Source: Tigriopus japonicus (Eukaryota > Arthropoda > Copepoda > Harpacticoida > Harpacticidae). From it: a stretch of 64,000 bases of DNA. Of the stretch, positions 45,901 through 57,995 are shown piece by piece (position 1 is the stretch's first letter; every line of letters starts with the position of its first letter). Position numbers and translations under genes: made by a program. A model generated the notes under the pieces. It was not told where the DNA came from. It did not search any database and worked only from the letters and a program-made list of their open reading frames with translations. The stretch covers positions 625,942-689,941 of the forward strand of contig JAAGOF010000243.1 of NCBI GenBank assembly GCA_010645155.1, in the 5' to 3' direction.

Positions 45901-48900
45901 GAGGTATCTGTGGTGTCCACTTGGATCCATTTACAAGAACTAGGAACCGTGTTGGATTTGGCCATCTAATTTCGTTGATTTTATGGACCAAATTCGGTCT
46001 GCCACTCACTCCCGCCGATCCAGTGTCACCCCATCAAATGTGCCCATCATGATGGACACCCAAGATGAGGAACCTAGAAGGAGATCCAACAGATCAAATC
46101 AACCTAGGAAATTGGACCAATCCAGAGGCTACAACATTCAAGATATCCAGGACGACGATAATGAAGATGACGAAGAAGCTTGCACGGGGATTTGCTCCTC
46201 TTTTCTAATGGTTATCTCCCTGTTTCTGGTCGCCCTGACTTTTCCTTTTTCCATGTTTGTGGTTATCAAGCAGATCCAGGTACGTTCAAAACCATTGAGG
46301 TCAAACTGAAGATTGGGGTTAATTTTGTCTCAGGGCAAGCGGAGACTTAATCAGCTGTGAGGAATTGGAAAAGGAAGCCTTAGTTTTAGGAAACTCGTAA
46401 AAAATGATAAATGAGAAGCAAGGAGTTTGCCCGTGATGGACTTGATATGAGTTCAAAGAGTCGTGTCTGCGGTTCTTCTTTCCTATTTGAATGGACAATT
46501 AGGGTCTCTTTGTTCTGTTCTAGGGCGATCTAAAGATAGCCTTGAAGATCGAAACTAAGCGCTCGAGAATGATATTTTCAAATATTCTCAGGCAAGTTAA
46601 CACCGCCAGTTTTACACTTCTTTTCCACCTTGAATCTATTATTCATGTTAGGGCCCTTTGAGGTTGAAGGCCTAAAATATTGATTAAGGCCGTTCATCCA
46701 CCGTTCGAACTTCCATGAAACTTGAACACGAGTCCAATTATCAACTGCTACTTCTTTTCCCATTTTCCCACACCGTGAATTGTATTTTAGGGAAGAAATT
46801 GAATCCTAATTTTCGTCCAAAACTTAAAATAGTAAATTTGGTATTTCTAGGTTGGATAATTGATTCAAAAGCCTCTTTTTTCACTGGCTCAAGGTTCATC
46901 AAGTTATGAACGAAAATAATTGTTTCATGAGCAAAACGGATCTTTCTAACGGTCTTGGTTAAGTTCTATGTGGACTGAAAGTTGTTCCAGAACGGGTTTG
47001 TTCCAAAGGGAATCATTTTCCATGACAAATTTTACAACATACGTCTATAAAAGAAACGAAAACAGCCATAGAGAAAATTGAGAATTGCCATCAATGTCAG
47101 AGAAAGCGTCTTTTTTGCAGACATTCTACGTTTCTGTACCGTCAAAAATAAACCAATCATCGTCATTTGAGCTATAACAAATACAAATCCTGAAGTTTAG
47201 ATGGATAAATAGAGAATTTGTCATTGATTGGCATGTAATTTTGTGGACATTTTGTCTTCCAGGAATATCAACGAGCGGTCATATTTCGTTTGGGTCGGGT
47301 CAAGACCAAAGGCGCAATGGGACCAGGTTTATTCTTCGTTCTACCGTGCATTGACAAAATTCGGGTGGTGGATATCCGAACTGTGTCCTTCAATGTACCA
47401 CCACAAGAGATCTTATCAAAGGACAGCGTGACGGTGACCGTGGATGCAGTGGTGTATTATCGCATTCAAAATCCCTTGGCGGCTGTTTGTAACGTGGCAG
47501 ACTTCAACCAATCCACTCGTTTATTGGCTGCCACATCACTAAGGACCACTTTGGGAATGAGGAATCTGACAGAGATCTTGAGTGAACGAGAGCAAATGTC
47601 AATTGGCATTCTAGAAACTTTGGAGGTCGCCACGGAGCCATGGGGAATTAAAGTGAGGCCTTGGCACGAAAATTGCTTACTTTTTCTTACTCTGTTGCAA
47701 ATCTAATTTCATGTTAGAGGACAGCAAATCCCATGAGGATAGCTTTTATAGTTGTTGTTGCACAAAATCTTAGTGGATAAGGGGTATCCAAGCTCTTTGG
47801 CTTGATATGAAGTGCACTTAAACCATAAAAATGGAGACAGTTTGGGTCGATTTCTGCACTTCTAAAGTGTAAGAGGTTGCGAGGCTTTTCTGAAGTGACC
47901 TTTGCGCTTTCAAAATGCACAAACTTAACCGGTTTCAGGTGGAAAGAGTGGAAGTCAAGGATGTGAAGTTGCCCCAACAATTACAACGTGCAATGGCTGC
48001 TGAGGCTGAGGCCACGAGAGAGGCTCGGGCCAAGGTCATTGCTGCCGAAGGTGAACAAAAGGCGTCGCGGGCCTTGAAAGAGGCCTCTGATGTTATCAGC
48101 CAATCTCCCGCTGCTCTCCAGCTCCGATATCTACAAACTCTATCTCATATCTCAGCAGAGAAAAACTCCACCGTTATTTTTCCATTACCTATTGATCTTT
48201 TGCAGAGTTTCATGAACAAACGCTGACTTCTAAATTGTGCAGGGATTCTCATGTTTACTTACCGGGTCCTCGAGATCCTCCGGAGAGTAATCGCCCAAGT
48301 CGGAAGATAACAGCCCTTTCATATTCTTGAACAACCTATGAATAAAACCGAGTTTTTCAAAAATCATATATAACATGAGGGGGCAAAAAACTGAAAAGAA
48401 CTGATAAATGAACCATACCAAGACAAATCACGGCAATCTTGTTCAAACCCGCGTAGAGCGTTCGGGAAACCGATTTTCCCCATTTTGAGTTGTTCAATGT
48501 ACTAGAACATTGAACAGGATTACGGGCAAAAGCGTCAGACCAACTTACCTTGAAACACACACAGAGGGAAAAGGGTAACGTGACGATAACCAGGATCCAC
48601 GAGATGCCCGTAAGCAGCATTCCACATATGCCCACACCATTTTCTGGTTCCTCAGCTGAAAGACACAAAAGTAAGAAAGAAGTGTAAGATGTGCGCCTGC
48701 TTTGAATGTGCCCAGATGGCAATTTATCAATTCTACAATGGTCGGTATTCATCGAGAGAGGATCAGCACCAGTTCCAAGATAACGTCTGGATCGGTATTG
48801 ATGATCAACCATATCTTTTGTCCCTCTCTTCCCTCATCGATGACCTTGGGATCTCCCAAACATTTGTGAGGACGAGCTAGATCTAATAAAAGTAAGCTCT

Positions 48901-49173
48901 CATGAAAAAACGAGGGAAAAAGATGACTTTTTGAAGATTCGCCCTCGGGGTTCTTCCGTTTCTTGCGACTTCCTCTATCTTCATACTAAGACCCAAAGGG
49001 GAAAAATAATGATCCAAGACAGCGGAAGAGATCTTACCATCGCTAACTGAGGTGATGGCAGAAAATTGAGGCTTCTTTCGCCCGGGTACGTTGTCAAATG
49101 TGTGAGTCTCTGAATAGATTTCCGAGATGAGAGAGGCTCGCCTAAAATTGGGAGGCTCTGTCACTTCCAACAT
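33952..49173 (-). CDS. MEC-2/stomatin-family membrane protein (SPFH/band 7), 9 exons
   Basis: Exons in transcript order are 49038-49173, 48549-48655, 48263-48335, 44784-44866, 37173-37376, 36448-36503, 36148-36226, 34133-34234 and 33952-34047. All have GT-AG ends and the phases close to 311 residues. The start is ATG 49173, the first ATG in that frame. A cytoplasmic N-terminus (1-53) is followed by the membrane hairpin (about 54-80, TLPFSLC with conserved Pro73). [12 protein letters not shown] opens the SPFH domain, which continues through [36 protein letters not shown] and the helical [20 protein letters not shown] segment to [16 protein letters not shown]. Stomatins oligomerise on the inner membrane leaflet, bind cholesterol and tune ion channels; C. 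elegans MEC-2 serves touch channels. Intron 3 contains a second stomatin gene in opposite orientation. Intron 5 has a weak donor (GTTCGT) beside a MITE. Confidence 0.94.
36262..36299. repeat. TTGG tetranucleotide microsatellite
   Basis: A run of GGTT units lies in intron 6 of the minus-strand stomatin gene, about 35 bases upstream (in transcript sense) of exon 7. On the sense strand it reads as a CCAA-rich tract. Confidence 0.85.
36714..37157. mobile_element. Palindromic MITE with CTCF-like motifs in its ends (copy 2), flanked by an 8-bp duplication
   Basis: CAGAGTACGGTCATAAAGTG begins the left arm (36719). The right arm ends with its reverse complement near 37149, and pairing extends past GCGGCAACAGCTC. 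The interior is also palindromic. GTATGAAC flanks both sides (36706-36713 and 37158-37165), a plausible 8-bp target duplication. Family identity with the element at 25640-25975 is shown by the GCGCCATCTAG ends and a shared interior. The right boundary lies 15 bases from the exon 5 splice donor of the minus-strand stomatin gene. Confidence 0.85.
36738..36751 (-). promoter_or_regulatory. CTCF-consensus 14-mer in left MITE arm
   Basis: The minus strand reads CCACTAGATGGCGC, matching all 14 positions of the CTCF core CCASYAGRKGGCRS. The right arm carries CCGCTAGATGGCGC on the plus strand (37117-37130), one mismatch. Binding in this organism is inference. Confidence 0.45.
38457..38502. repeat. Imperfect GATG/GATA tetranucleotide repeat
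   Basis: Repeated GATG, GATA and GACA tetranucleotides lie in intron 4 of the minus-strand stomatin gene. Confidence 0.6.
40297..40705. mobile_element. Solo arm of the foldback element found at 29671-30806
   Basis: It begins CACGTTGTTCCGAATGGC and runs collinearly with the left arm of the large foldback for about 400 bases. Shared blocks include AATTCAATGGGGAAC, TATTTAATCCATATTTAGAG and AACAAATTCCCAAAGATTTC. It stops where the loop would begin and has no second arm. It lies in intron 4 of the minus-strand stomatin gene. Confidence 0.85.
42580..42768. mobile_element. 189-bp MITE-like inverted repeat
   Basis: The left end AAGGTGCAGTTACAGGACAA and the reverse complement of the right end, AAGGTGCCGTTAAGCGAAAC, match at AAGGTGC.GTTA. 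Pairing resumes at TTTAATATCGC versus TTTATATCGC. The flanks show no clear target duplication. It lies in intron 4 of the minus-strand stomatin gene. A similar AAGGTGCCGTCACACGACAC end occurs near 28123. Confidence 0.55.
45983..48226 (+). CDS. Second stomatin-family protein (SPFH/band 7), 3 exons, nested antisense in the first
   Basis: Exons are 45983-46279, 47263-47652 and 47939-48226, with phase-0 junctions, giving 324 residues. A hydrophilic N-terminus (1-66) is rich in Arg, Ser and then Asp/Glu. The membrane hairpin (about 69-95) keeps the family's proline in LTFPFS (Pro88). Exon 2 opens with [12 protein letters not shown] and continues through [38 protein letters not shown] and EPWGIK. 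Exon 3 carries [32 protein letters not shown] and [18 protein letters not shown] local difference lies near residues 219-223, where IGILETLEV replaces the usual SMQ.LD.A pattern. The gene sits inside intron 3 (44867-48262) of the minus-strand stomatin gene. It has only two introns, at positions different from that gene's. Its poly(A) signal may be at 48341, past antisense exon 3. A role in channel regulation is inferred from the family. Confidence 0.93.
48341..48346 (+). terminator. Possible polyadenylation signal of the nested plus-strand stomatin gene
   Basis: This is the first AATAAA seen downstream of the stop at 48226. If it is used, the 3'UTR runs through the complement of exon 3 (48263-48335) of the opposite-strand stomatin gene. 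Confidence 0.4.
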
Positions 49174-52100
49174 CTTGATATCACTCACTGTGCGCAGACC
49201 AATCCCAAGCAAGCAGCACTCAAGACACGAACACGACGAGTTTGACTTTCAAATATGGGCTCACAAATCTTGGAGGACCTCACATAGCCATGTCATACAA
49301 AGAGATCCAAAAGGCCTAATTGATTCTTTCGAGAGAGATCGACTCTTGGAGATGATTGAGTGAAGGGGAAACTCTTTCTGGTCTAAACACTCCACACACA
49401 ACTTGCATGTCATACCCAATAAAAAGCCCCTTTCCTTGATACTAATCCAGCTTTTTGCAGGTTTAATCGACAAAACACATTCGGTTAATGAAACACAGAG
49501 CCACGAATTCATAACTCCTTGCAGGGAGAGCTTATTAATCCCTTGAATCAACAGAAAGGTGTTCTCGTTCTTCGAAGTTTCAATTCGAGGGACAAGTCCT
49601 TGGTGTGCTTCAGTGAGACGTTTTCGTTTTAATGCTTTCTCTTACCCCAAGATTCTCACAAGAGGAAATGTGTGCTCAAATAGCGACCATTGTTTTGCAT
49701 TACACGTCAGTGGCCATGCAGAAATTATGCGGATACCTCCCGTCAAGATTAATGAGTCATATCGCTCAAGCGTATCTTGAAGCGGAGAGCCCAAAATGGG
49801 GCAGCCTTTGCTTCGAGGTCAGAGGGTTGTGATTGATTTTCCAACCTGACCAAAAATAACCAAAGCAACACCTTGTCATTCAACCCTCTCCCCCTTTAAG
49901 AAGAAGTCCAAGATGTGACGGAATAAGAGCACGTGGGCAAAACCGAGCCTCTATCCGATCAAGGAGCTCTCTAACTATGGCGAAGAAGAGGAATTATAGG
50001 ACATAAGGAGGGCGACTTTAAAGTCCTTTTTTAAATTGAAGAAGGCAAACTCCTTGAACATTGGTACCCAACTTAGAAAATGTTAAACTTCAGCACTCTG
50101 GGAACTAGACATTTGTTTTTTTAGAGCACTTGAGACTGCTTGGGTATCATTGCTCTTTTCCGAGCATTGTGTGGAATTGGAGAATGGCATTCTAAGTGTT
50201 TCAAATTCAAGTGGCAGGTTGAATATGACGCAAAACAAAAAGGCCAAATTTTACTGAAAGTTTTTTTCCAGACCGAAGTGTATAATTATAGTATAATTTT
50301 GTGTTGATTTATATTAATGTGTTTCCACACTTGTTAAGCAATTTGTGTAGTTAATAGAAAAAAATCATTCTATAATTTTGCGTTTTTTTATGTTTAAAAA
50401 ACATTTTCATTCGTAATCTCAAAGTAGTTGCATAAAACTCATTAATTCAAAAAACATCCACGGCTTGTTAAAGGTGAAGTTTTCAAGCCTCAAAAGGTCC
50501 ATTCCCAGAGTATTTTGCACTCCTTAGTTAATAGTTGTCCTCTTATTGGACGAGGGCTCGTCTTCAATCCATCTTGAGGGCTCGTTACATTTTCTTGTAC
50601 ATATGCCATGAAGAGCTGGTGGAGGGTCCATTAACATGTTCCATTGCGTCCCAACTCCACTGACGCATAGGTATAATTTGGACAGGCATCAAACTTCGCC
50701 GTTCCACAAATGGACCGCCAATTCTCTTTCCGCTCCAATGAGCATGACAAGACGGTGGAATCCATGGAAAGCGAAAATTTCTTACGCAACAAGCCCAATG
50801 GAGCAAGCTACGTGTGTACTCTTTTGTCGGATTCTAAGCTCCAACCGCGAATTGGGTGCTTTAAGGGGAAATCCGAATGCTGGGCGAGAATTCCCTCTAG
50901 TCTTCAAAAATCCCACCAAAGTTACATTGTTGTATTCGTTGCTCTTTGAACTGACTCAGGTGAGAGTTAGATCAGACAACGAGGATCTCCGAATGGAAAT
51001 CCACGCAAGGCTGGTCTTTCATATCATTGGGGAATCAGTAAAATAAAGTGGGAATGGACTGGCCGACGGGAACCACTTGGGTCTGATTTATGGATTCACG
51101 TCCAAGGTCTTTTGAGCAGATGGGATGGGGTCCCCCAATCCCGACCACCTTGAAGTCACACACGCAAAACTCGAGGTCCTTATAGATAAAATGGTTTCCA
51201 AAAGAATTTTGGCTGCCAATTTTGCCACTCTAGCAGATCAGAGAGTGAAAAATCCGATTTAAGTCTTTCCTACTCATCTTCTAACCCCTTTTTGGTGCGG
51301 TTTCCATTGTCCCTTTTCCCACTTTTAGTGCGTTCTTCTTTGGCAGTGTTTTGTGGTTACAACTTTTCCCCCTTCTAATATGAACTTCCCAACTACTTTG
51401 TTCGAAGCAACAGGCCTTTCATCCGAGTTTGGACCATGTCATATGATGGACTTGTTAAGCTTTTACGTTCTCTTTCTTCGAGCTCTTAAACACATTGGCC
51501 AAATATCAAATGTTTGTTTTTCTACCTTGGTCAATTCAATCAAAATCTTGATATTTCTCGTCCACTTTTCTGAAAGTGGCCTTGATTTTGTTGGAAGAAA
51601 ATCAGAGAAGGAGAAATGTTTTTGGACACTTTCCATGCTCTCAATGCGGAGGTTTGCTCGGCAATTTATATTTGATTGAAAGGAACTAGCTTTTTGGGTC
51701 GTTAAAAGCCATTCGCTCTTTTTTAGCTCTAAAATGTCAAAATCCAACTTCAGTGTTTCTTCGGTCTATTAGAAAAAATATGATTTCGATAATAAGCCGC
51801 ATGCTACGTACACAAATTCAACGAGTTCAAGTATATTAAAGTTTGATCAAATTAACGGTGCTGGAATATAGTTTCAGTAAATAAGCTGCGTTCAACATAC
51901 CATTTTTAAACTAATACGACATTTAAGCACTCATATTTTTACTGTACTTTAGAGTTATCAAGCTCGCCAAATTAGTGAAGTTAACATCTGACGTAATAAT
52001 TTCACAGTAAAGGTATTCTAAAATTGCTTTTACACTACAGCTTTCTTTCAAAGGATCTTTTCACCATTTCCTTTAAGGTCCTCGATCTATACAAACTAAC

Positions 52101-55100
52101 TGATTTGGGGAAGAAACCCAAGCAAGTACAACATATCCAGACAACAAACTCTTAAACCAAGACCTATTGTGGAACCATTCATTGTCTCTTGGCCACCCAT
52201 GACCGTAGTCTATCCGCTCTTGGCAAATGGCCTTATTCGCCAGTCCTTTTGTGGAAAGTGTCTCCATTTTGACTTGATGAGGAATATAATTTGCCAAGAA
52301 CGGTTTCCCCGCACGGGAATAGATCAAGAGACAATTAGTCCATTCCTAACAGTCTGTCCACTCCCACTCCAATGGTTCCAGGGGGAAAAGAACAAAAGAG
52401 AGAGGTATGCTGGAGGCTGAGACGACCAAAATGGAACTCAACGTGCTGCAAAAATGGCACACGGAACACGGAACTGTCACAAACAGGTGTTTGAATCCAA
52501 ATATGATCTCAATTGGAGCAGAAAAGGAATACTGGGGGTAGGTATTGTACATCCAAATGAACAAGAACCAAGGTGACTAAGTCTTTTAAAAAATTAGATC
52601 ATAAAAATCTCCAATCGTCATCTCTCACAAAAGGATACTTGTCATGGACTGGTTAAGATAGTCTACACTTCACAAACACTAGATCACATTCACTTTTAAA
52701 GTCCCTTAGCCCAAGGTAGATGCACCCTGGATTGGCATAGAGCAAAAAACGACTGCCTTCGTTGCTCAGATGAGGGAGGTTCGAAATTCTACATGGATTG
52801 GAACGGCTCCTTGTTCCTCTCTCCTTCAGCGTTCCCAAGACCTTCAGTATGTAGACGGGGGAAAAAAGGGAGAGAGAGGGAGGGAAATTTTTGGGGCGAA
52901 GTGTTCGAGGAACGAAGATGCCTTTATTCTCTACAAGGAATGTATGACGAGTACGTGAGATCTTCACGGGAAAAGGAATCTAACGGCAGGATAAGCCAGA
53001 GAGCGCAGTTATCCGATGAGCAGGGTAACAAGGTTCTCGGATCAAGGAAGGGGATGAAGTGGAATTTTTGAGGACATCAAAACGAAAAACGGGATAGTGA
53101 TCTAAAGGCTTGATAGGGTTACGTATTTTGAACAATGAGGGATTGTACAGATTGAGATGAACCAATTTCAAAACATTTTTAGTTAACTATCTTAATTTGA
53201 AAATGTTGATTGTGCCTTGATTTATGGATGTGTTCCGATTGACTATGATCCGGTTACACATCGGACCGGATGGTTTCTAAGGCAAAGTTAAACCTCAACT
53301 TTCTTTTAAAAAAAACAACTTTTACACTGTTTCTCCCTACAGAAAACTCATAATTTGGAAAAATAAACATAACGTTTGCACATTGAGCACTGATCTGAAC
53401 TGAAAAACGATAATCAAATTTCGGATAGAACCGGAATCGGAACCCAAATTCTTGGCCTAATTTTGTTGAATGACGGTAATGAATTAAAGTGTTAGAAATG
53501 CTGCCTTTTCAGAGGATCAAAGGAAACCAGAAACTACTAATTGGGCTACAATACAAACAGAACTTCGGTTATTGTTCATGTTGTGTTGTAACTCGTTTTT
53601 TGGACTCGATCTAACAAGAAAAATCAGTGACCACGAAGGAGTTTATTTCGTCTTGATCCTGATAAAGTGAGTAATCCAATGATCTTCAGTTTCTTGAACC
53701 AAGCTACACTCAGTTCAAGAAAACTAGAGTACTTACTTAAGCGCTTCTTTTTCATTTTTGATAGAGGCAACTTTGTTGAAAAAAATCGAAGAGAAAGTCA
53801 AGATAAGATTTATTGCGTGCCTCTGGCTCAAAATTTAGTATTTTCACTACAAAGGAGTTTAATTTTCAAGGCAGTGGGAATAAATGGAACACACCTCTTT
53901 AAAAGTTGAAGTTGGCAAAAAAGAGTGACATATTGGTTCAGGTTTTTTGAGTAAAATGGTTGGAAGCTTTTTGTGTTCCAGTTGTCTAAACTTAAATACA
54001 GCTCTTTGAACTTAAACTTGAGCATACTAATCTTGTGAATAAAATAACCGTTCAAAAATCTCATCGAATCTTGATTGTTTGATTCACTAGCTCACTAACA
54101 AGATTAAATGGGCCTCCAATGTAAATTTAACGCGCAACTTCTTGCTATTGAATGAATGACTGTGGCCCTAAATTGGACCAGTTGATTCGGCCAATGGGCC
54201 TTGACAATTTATGGCTTCGCACAAACTTTCCCCTTTGGGAAGAGAAATTTGACAACATGCTACAACTTCCCATTATGGCTAAAGCAAGACCTTCTATAGT
54301 AAGTCCCTATTGCAATCTATGTTGAAGGGAATAACAAGATAACATATGAGGCAAGTGCAAACGAGTCTCCAATTAAAAAGTTCTGAACGATGTGGACCTT
54401 GACTTAATAAGACCTTCAATTTACAAGTCGAATTCTTGCAGTTGAAAGATCTTAAGCACATCGAATGGCTTGATACATAATTGATAGCGGACAAGTCTTG
54501 GTCTTACTTTGGATCGTTTGTATTGAGTCATAAGGACCTTGATTGATGGTCGAACGAATGATATACATCAGACAGGATAACAACCCAATGAATAGAACTT
54601 CCGCGAGACAAGACCCAAAAGAAACGAAGACGATGGATAATATTCCTTGAACCAACTAGTGCCACTCTTGGATCTAATCTGGAGTGGTTGGCTCTTAACT
54701 TTTGGACGGGATTGCTATCTCTGTCTAAGGGTATAATTGAGATGGTCACAGAGATAGTGGTCATTTCATCGTCAGCAATGTCATTCCGAGAATAAACACG
54801 TCTATAAAGTTTGAGTCGATTCTTGGGCATTTCCTCCATTCAAGGCTTAAGACCAATGAGATAGGAGAGTCTTTGGGGTTCTTGAATAGATATTGACTAG
54901 ATTGTGGACTCTCTAATACACCTTGGAGTTGGCTGTGCGATCTTGAAGCTTGTTATGGAACAACAAAAGGCACACTGATTATACAGAACGGGTTCCAAAA
55001 TGAGGAATGGCCAACTGCCAAAATGTGTTCCTTGTCTTATCGCGATTGGGCGAGGCATCCTTGCTATTTGGAAGGTTTTGAAATAAAGCACTTCATGTTA

Positions 55101-57306
55101 TCACTGTGTCCAAGGAAATTTGTCTTTTGGACATAAAGGCTAAAGTATGTTTGGGAGAGCTTACGCATTTTCAACGAGAAAACCATTTTGGAGAATTTGC
55201 AACCTCCATATAAAGGTGCCTTTGAACGTTGAAAAACACCTTGTATACAAGGGTCAAAGTAGCAAAAAAACGGGTCTGTTTTCAATTTGACAAGTTGTTT
55301 TTTTCTGGTACTGATGAATTTATGTAATGGGTCAGATTACAGTTGCTAGAATTTTGAGGCAGAAATGTGCCATTACAACGACCAAACTTATTATTCGTTG
55401 CTATGTTTGAGAAATTACTTTTGAAAGATCATGCTTTCCATTGTTTGATGAGATCAGGTTAAACCCCTGAAAGTTTGTTTCACAATTATTGTCAAACATA
55501 TGGCATTTCATTTCATGAATATAAGTGTAGTTGTTAGTGAGCAATCTCAAAAAGATCCACTTTTTGTCTTTTAGTTTTGTCCCTTATTAGTTGAAATTTT
55601 CGTTTCCTAATGAGCAAACACTTGCCTTTTTAGACGATTTTTAACAAAAAATCTGGCAATCATGGCCGATTATATCGTTAAATCTTGTTGTCAATGCCAG
55701 TTATAAATCAAAAAGAAATCAACTCGTGTAGGCATGACCTAGAATTCTGCGTGTTATAACAGCTTTGTGGAGAATCACACACTTGCGTCTACTTTGAGCA
55801 AAGCTCCTGAAACGACATTTTTTGAAAGTTATTTTGACTTATTTGCACATTCTGGTCCTTTTGACCATGTAACATTAAGGTACTTTTCAAGAAGAAGGGA
55901 GCTTTAAGCCAGGCGAGAATTGATGGCCATGAAACGACACTCGCTGACAATCTGTAGCTAGGACATTGTCAAAGGTTTTGACACGAGTCTTCCTCAAGTT
56001 CGCCTTGGAAACCCGTTTGCAATCTCCAATGTCATGTCAAACACTCATCCCATCATTTCCAGGATCAACATAAAACCAAACTCAAGTAACTTTTCTCGCT
56101 CGTGGGTTAAGGAGGATGGGACACAGAGTGAGTTCGTACTCTGTAATCGATTCACAAAGCTTCGGTGTTCGTAAATGTCTCTCTCCATGAATTGCAACAT
56201 CCTTTGGGCTCAGGAGCAATTCGGAATCCCAACAGATGTGTAAGTGTTCTTGCAACTTGCACTGTATTAGTCTATAAAACTCGATTGCCTTTGAGGAAGC
56301 TGAGGATTCCATTTTTCTTTATTTGGGGACTAATGTTCGGGATTTGGCAAAAGGCCACTTTGTGTGCGTGAGGGCGTGCGTTTTTATGTAAGGACGTACT
56401 GTGAGATTCCCCTTGTTCTTGGATCAACTCAAATGTAAATGTTCCTCCCAACTGATGAAGTGGACCGAGTGGATGGCAGTGACCAACGTGGCTAACAAAA
56501 ACCAATTCAGGGAAGACTTGGCCAATGGAATCAAAAGATTGAAGCCAAAGAAATGTTACGTCATACACCACGTGAAAAAATAGTTCTTTTCTACGATGCC
56601 ATTTTCATAAATTATATTTAGTTTCATTTTATTTTACTTTACAACACTATCTTATCATATTATTACTATTATATTATTTTATTCAATTCTTTACCTGAAG
56701 CTCAGAAATAAGACCTGTCCAAGGGGCAAGGGAGCAACTAGTATTCAGTGACTAAATTCCCCATTGTACAAAAATACAAGTCCCGAAATACAATACAATA
56801 CAATACGTCTTCAAAATATTTGTGACTTGACTGTGAAAGTGAGATGGTCAAAAATATTTTGGATATATTTAACAGAGTTTGTTACACTTTTCGCCACTAT
56901 TTCTTACTTGATCCTAATATTCCCCTTTTTCATGACGTTTACTTTTCGAACGTAAGAAAAATCAAATACAACCAATTTGGGAGTACAATTCGGAATGTGA
57001 CAATCATGAGACTTACGAAGTTTCCCGAAGATTTACAATTTGTCCAATTCCTGGTAATTTAAAACTAACCCCATGTTTTAATCATTGGCCAATTGCGTCA
57101 CGACCAATTGCATCAGAAACGTTTTTCTTTTACTTTGCCATTATAAGCTTCCTTTTTGCAAATTTCATTATTTGTTAATGATTATTCAATGGGGAATACT
57201 TAAGGTTGCTTCAAGTGAGCGTTTTAAATCTTACCGCTAGCGGTAAAACAGGGCCGTTGGCTGTGCTGAGTTGGCCAGCCCATTTTGGCGAATCCAAGTT
57301 TTTCGC
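49174..57306. other. Long stretch without a supportable gene
   Basis: No domain, exon pair or transposon was recognised. If the exon at 63312-63888 belongs to the stomatin locus, this is part of a roughly 14-kb first intron. AT-rich simple sequence occurs near 56640-56700 and ATACA units near 56785-56805. Confidence 0.45.
57231..57246. repeat. Perfect 16-bp palindrome TTACCGCTAGCGGTAA
   Basis: A self-complementary 16-mer lies 60 bases before the assembly gap. It may be the end of an inverted-repeat element that caused the gap. Confidence 0.6.
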
Positions 57307-57995
57307 NNNNNNNNNNNNNNNNNNNNNNNNNNNNNNNNNNNNNNNNNNNNNNNNNNNNNNNNNNNNNNNNNNNNNNNNNNNNNNNNNNNNNNNNNNNNNN
57401 NNNNNNNNNNNNNNNNNNNNNNNNNNNNNNNNNNNNNNNNNNNNNNNNNNNNNNNNNNNNNNNNNNNNNNNNNNNNNNNNNNNNNNNNNNNNNNNNNNNN
57501 NNNNNNNNNNNNNNNNNNNNNNNNNNNNNNNNNNNNNNNNNNNNNNNNNNNNNNNNNNNNNNNNNNNNNNNNNNNNNNNNNNNNNNNNNNNNNNNNNNNN
57601 NNNNNNNNNNNNNNNNNNNNNNNNNNNNNNNNNNNNNNNNNNNNNNNNNNNNNNNNNNNNNNNNNNNNNNNNNNNNNNNNNNNNNNNNNNNNNNNNNNNN
57701 NNNNNNNNNNNNNNNNNNNNNNNNNNNNNNNNNNNNNNNNNNNNNNNNNNNNNNNNNNNNNNNNNNNNNNNNNNNNNNNNNNNNNNNNNNNNNNNNNNNN
57801 NNNNNNNNNNNNNNNNNNNNNNNNNNNNNNNNNNNNNNNNNNNNNNNNNNNNNNNNNNNNNNNNNNNNNNNNNNNNNNNNNNNNNNNNNNNNNNNNNNNN
57901 NNNNNNNNNNNNNNNNNNNNNNNNNNNNNNNNNNNNNNNNNNNNNNNNNNNNNNNNNNNNNNNNNNNNNNNNNNNNNNNNNNNNNNNNNNNNNNN
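57307..57995. other. Assembly gap (689 N)
   Basis: An unresolved run of N. Apparent long frames across it are artefacts. Confidence 1.
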
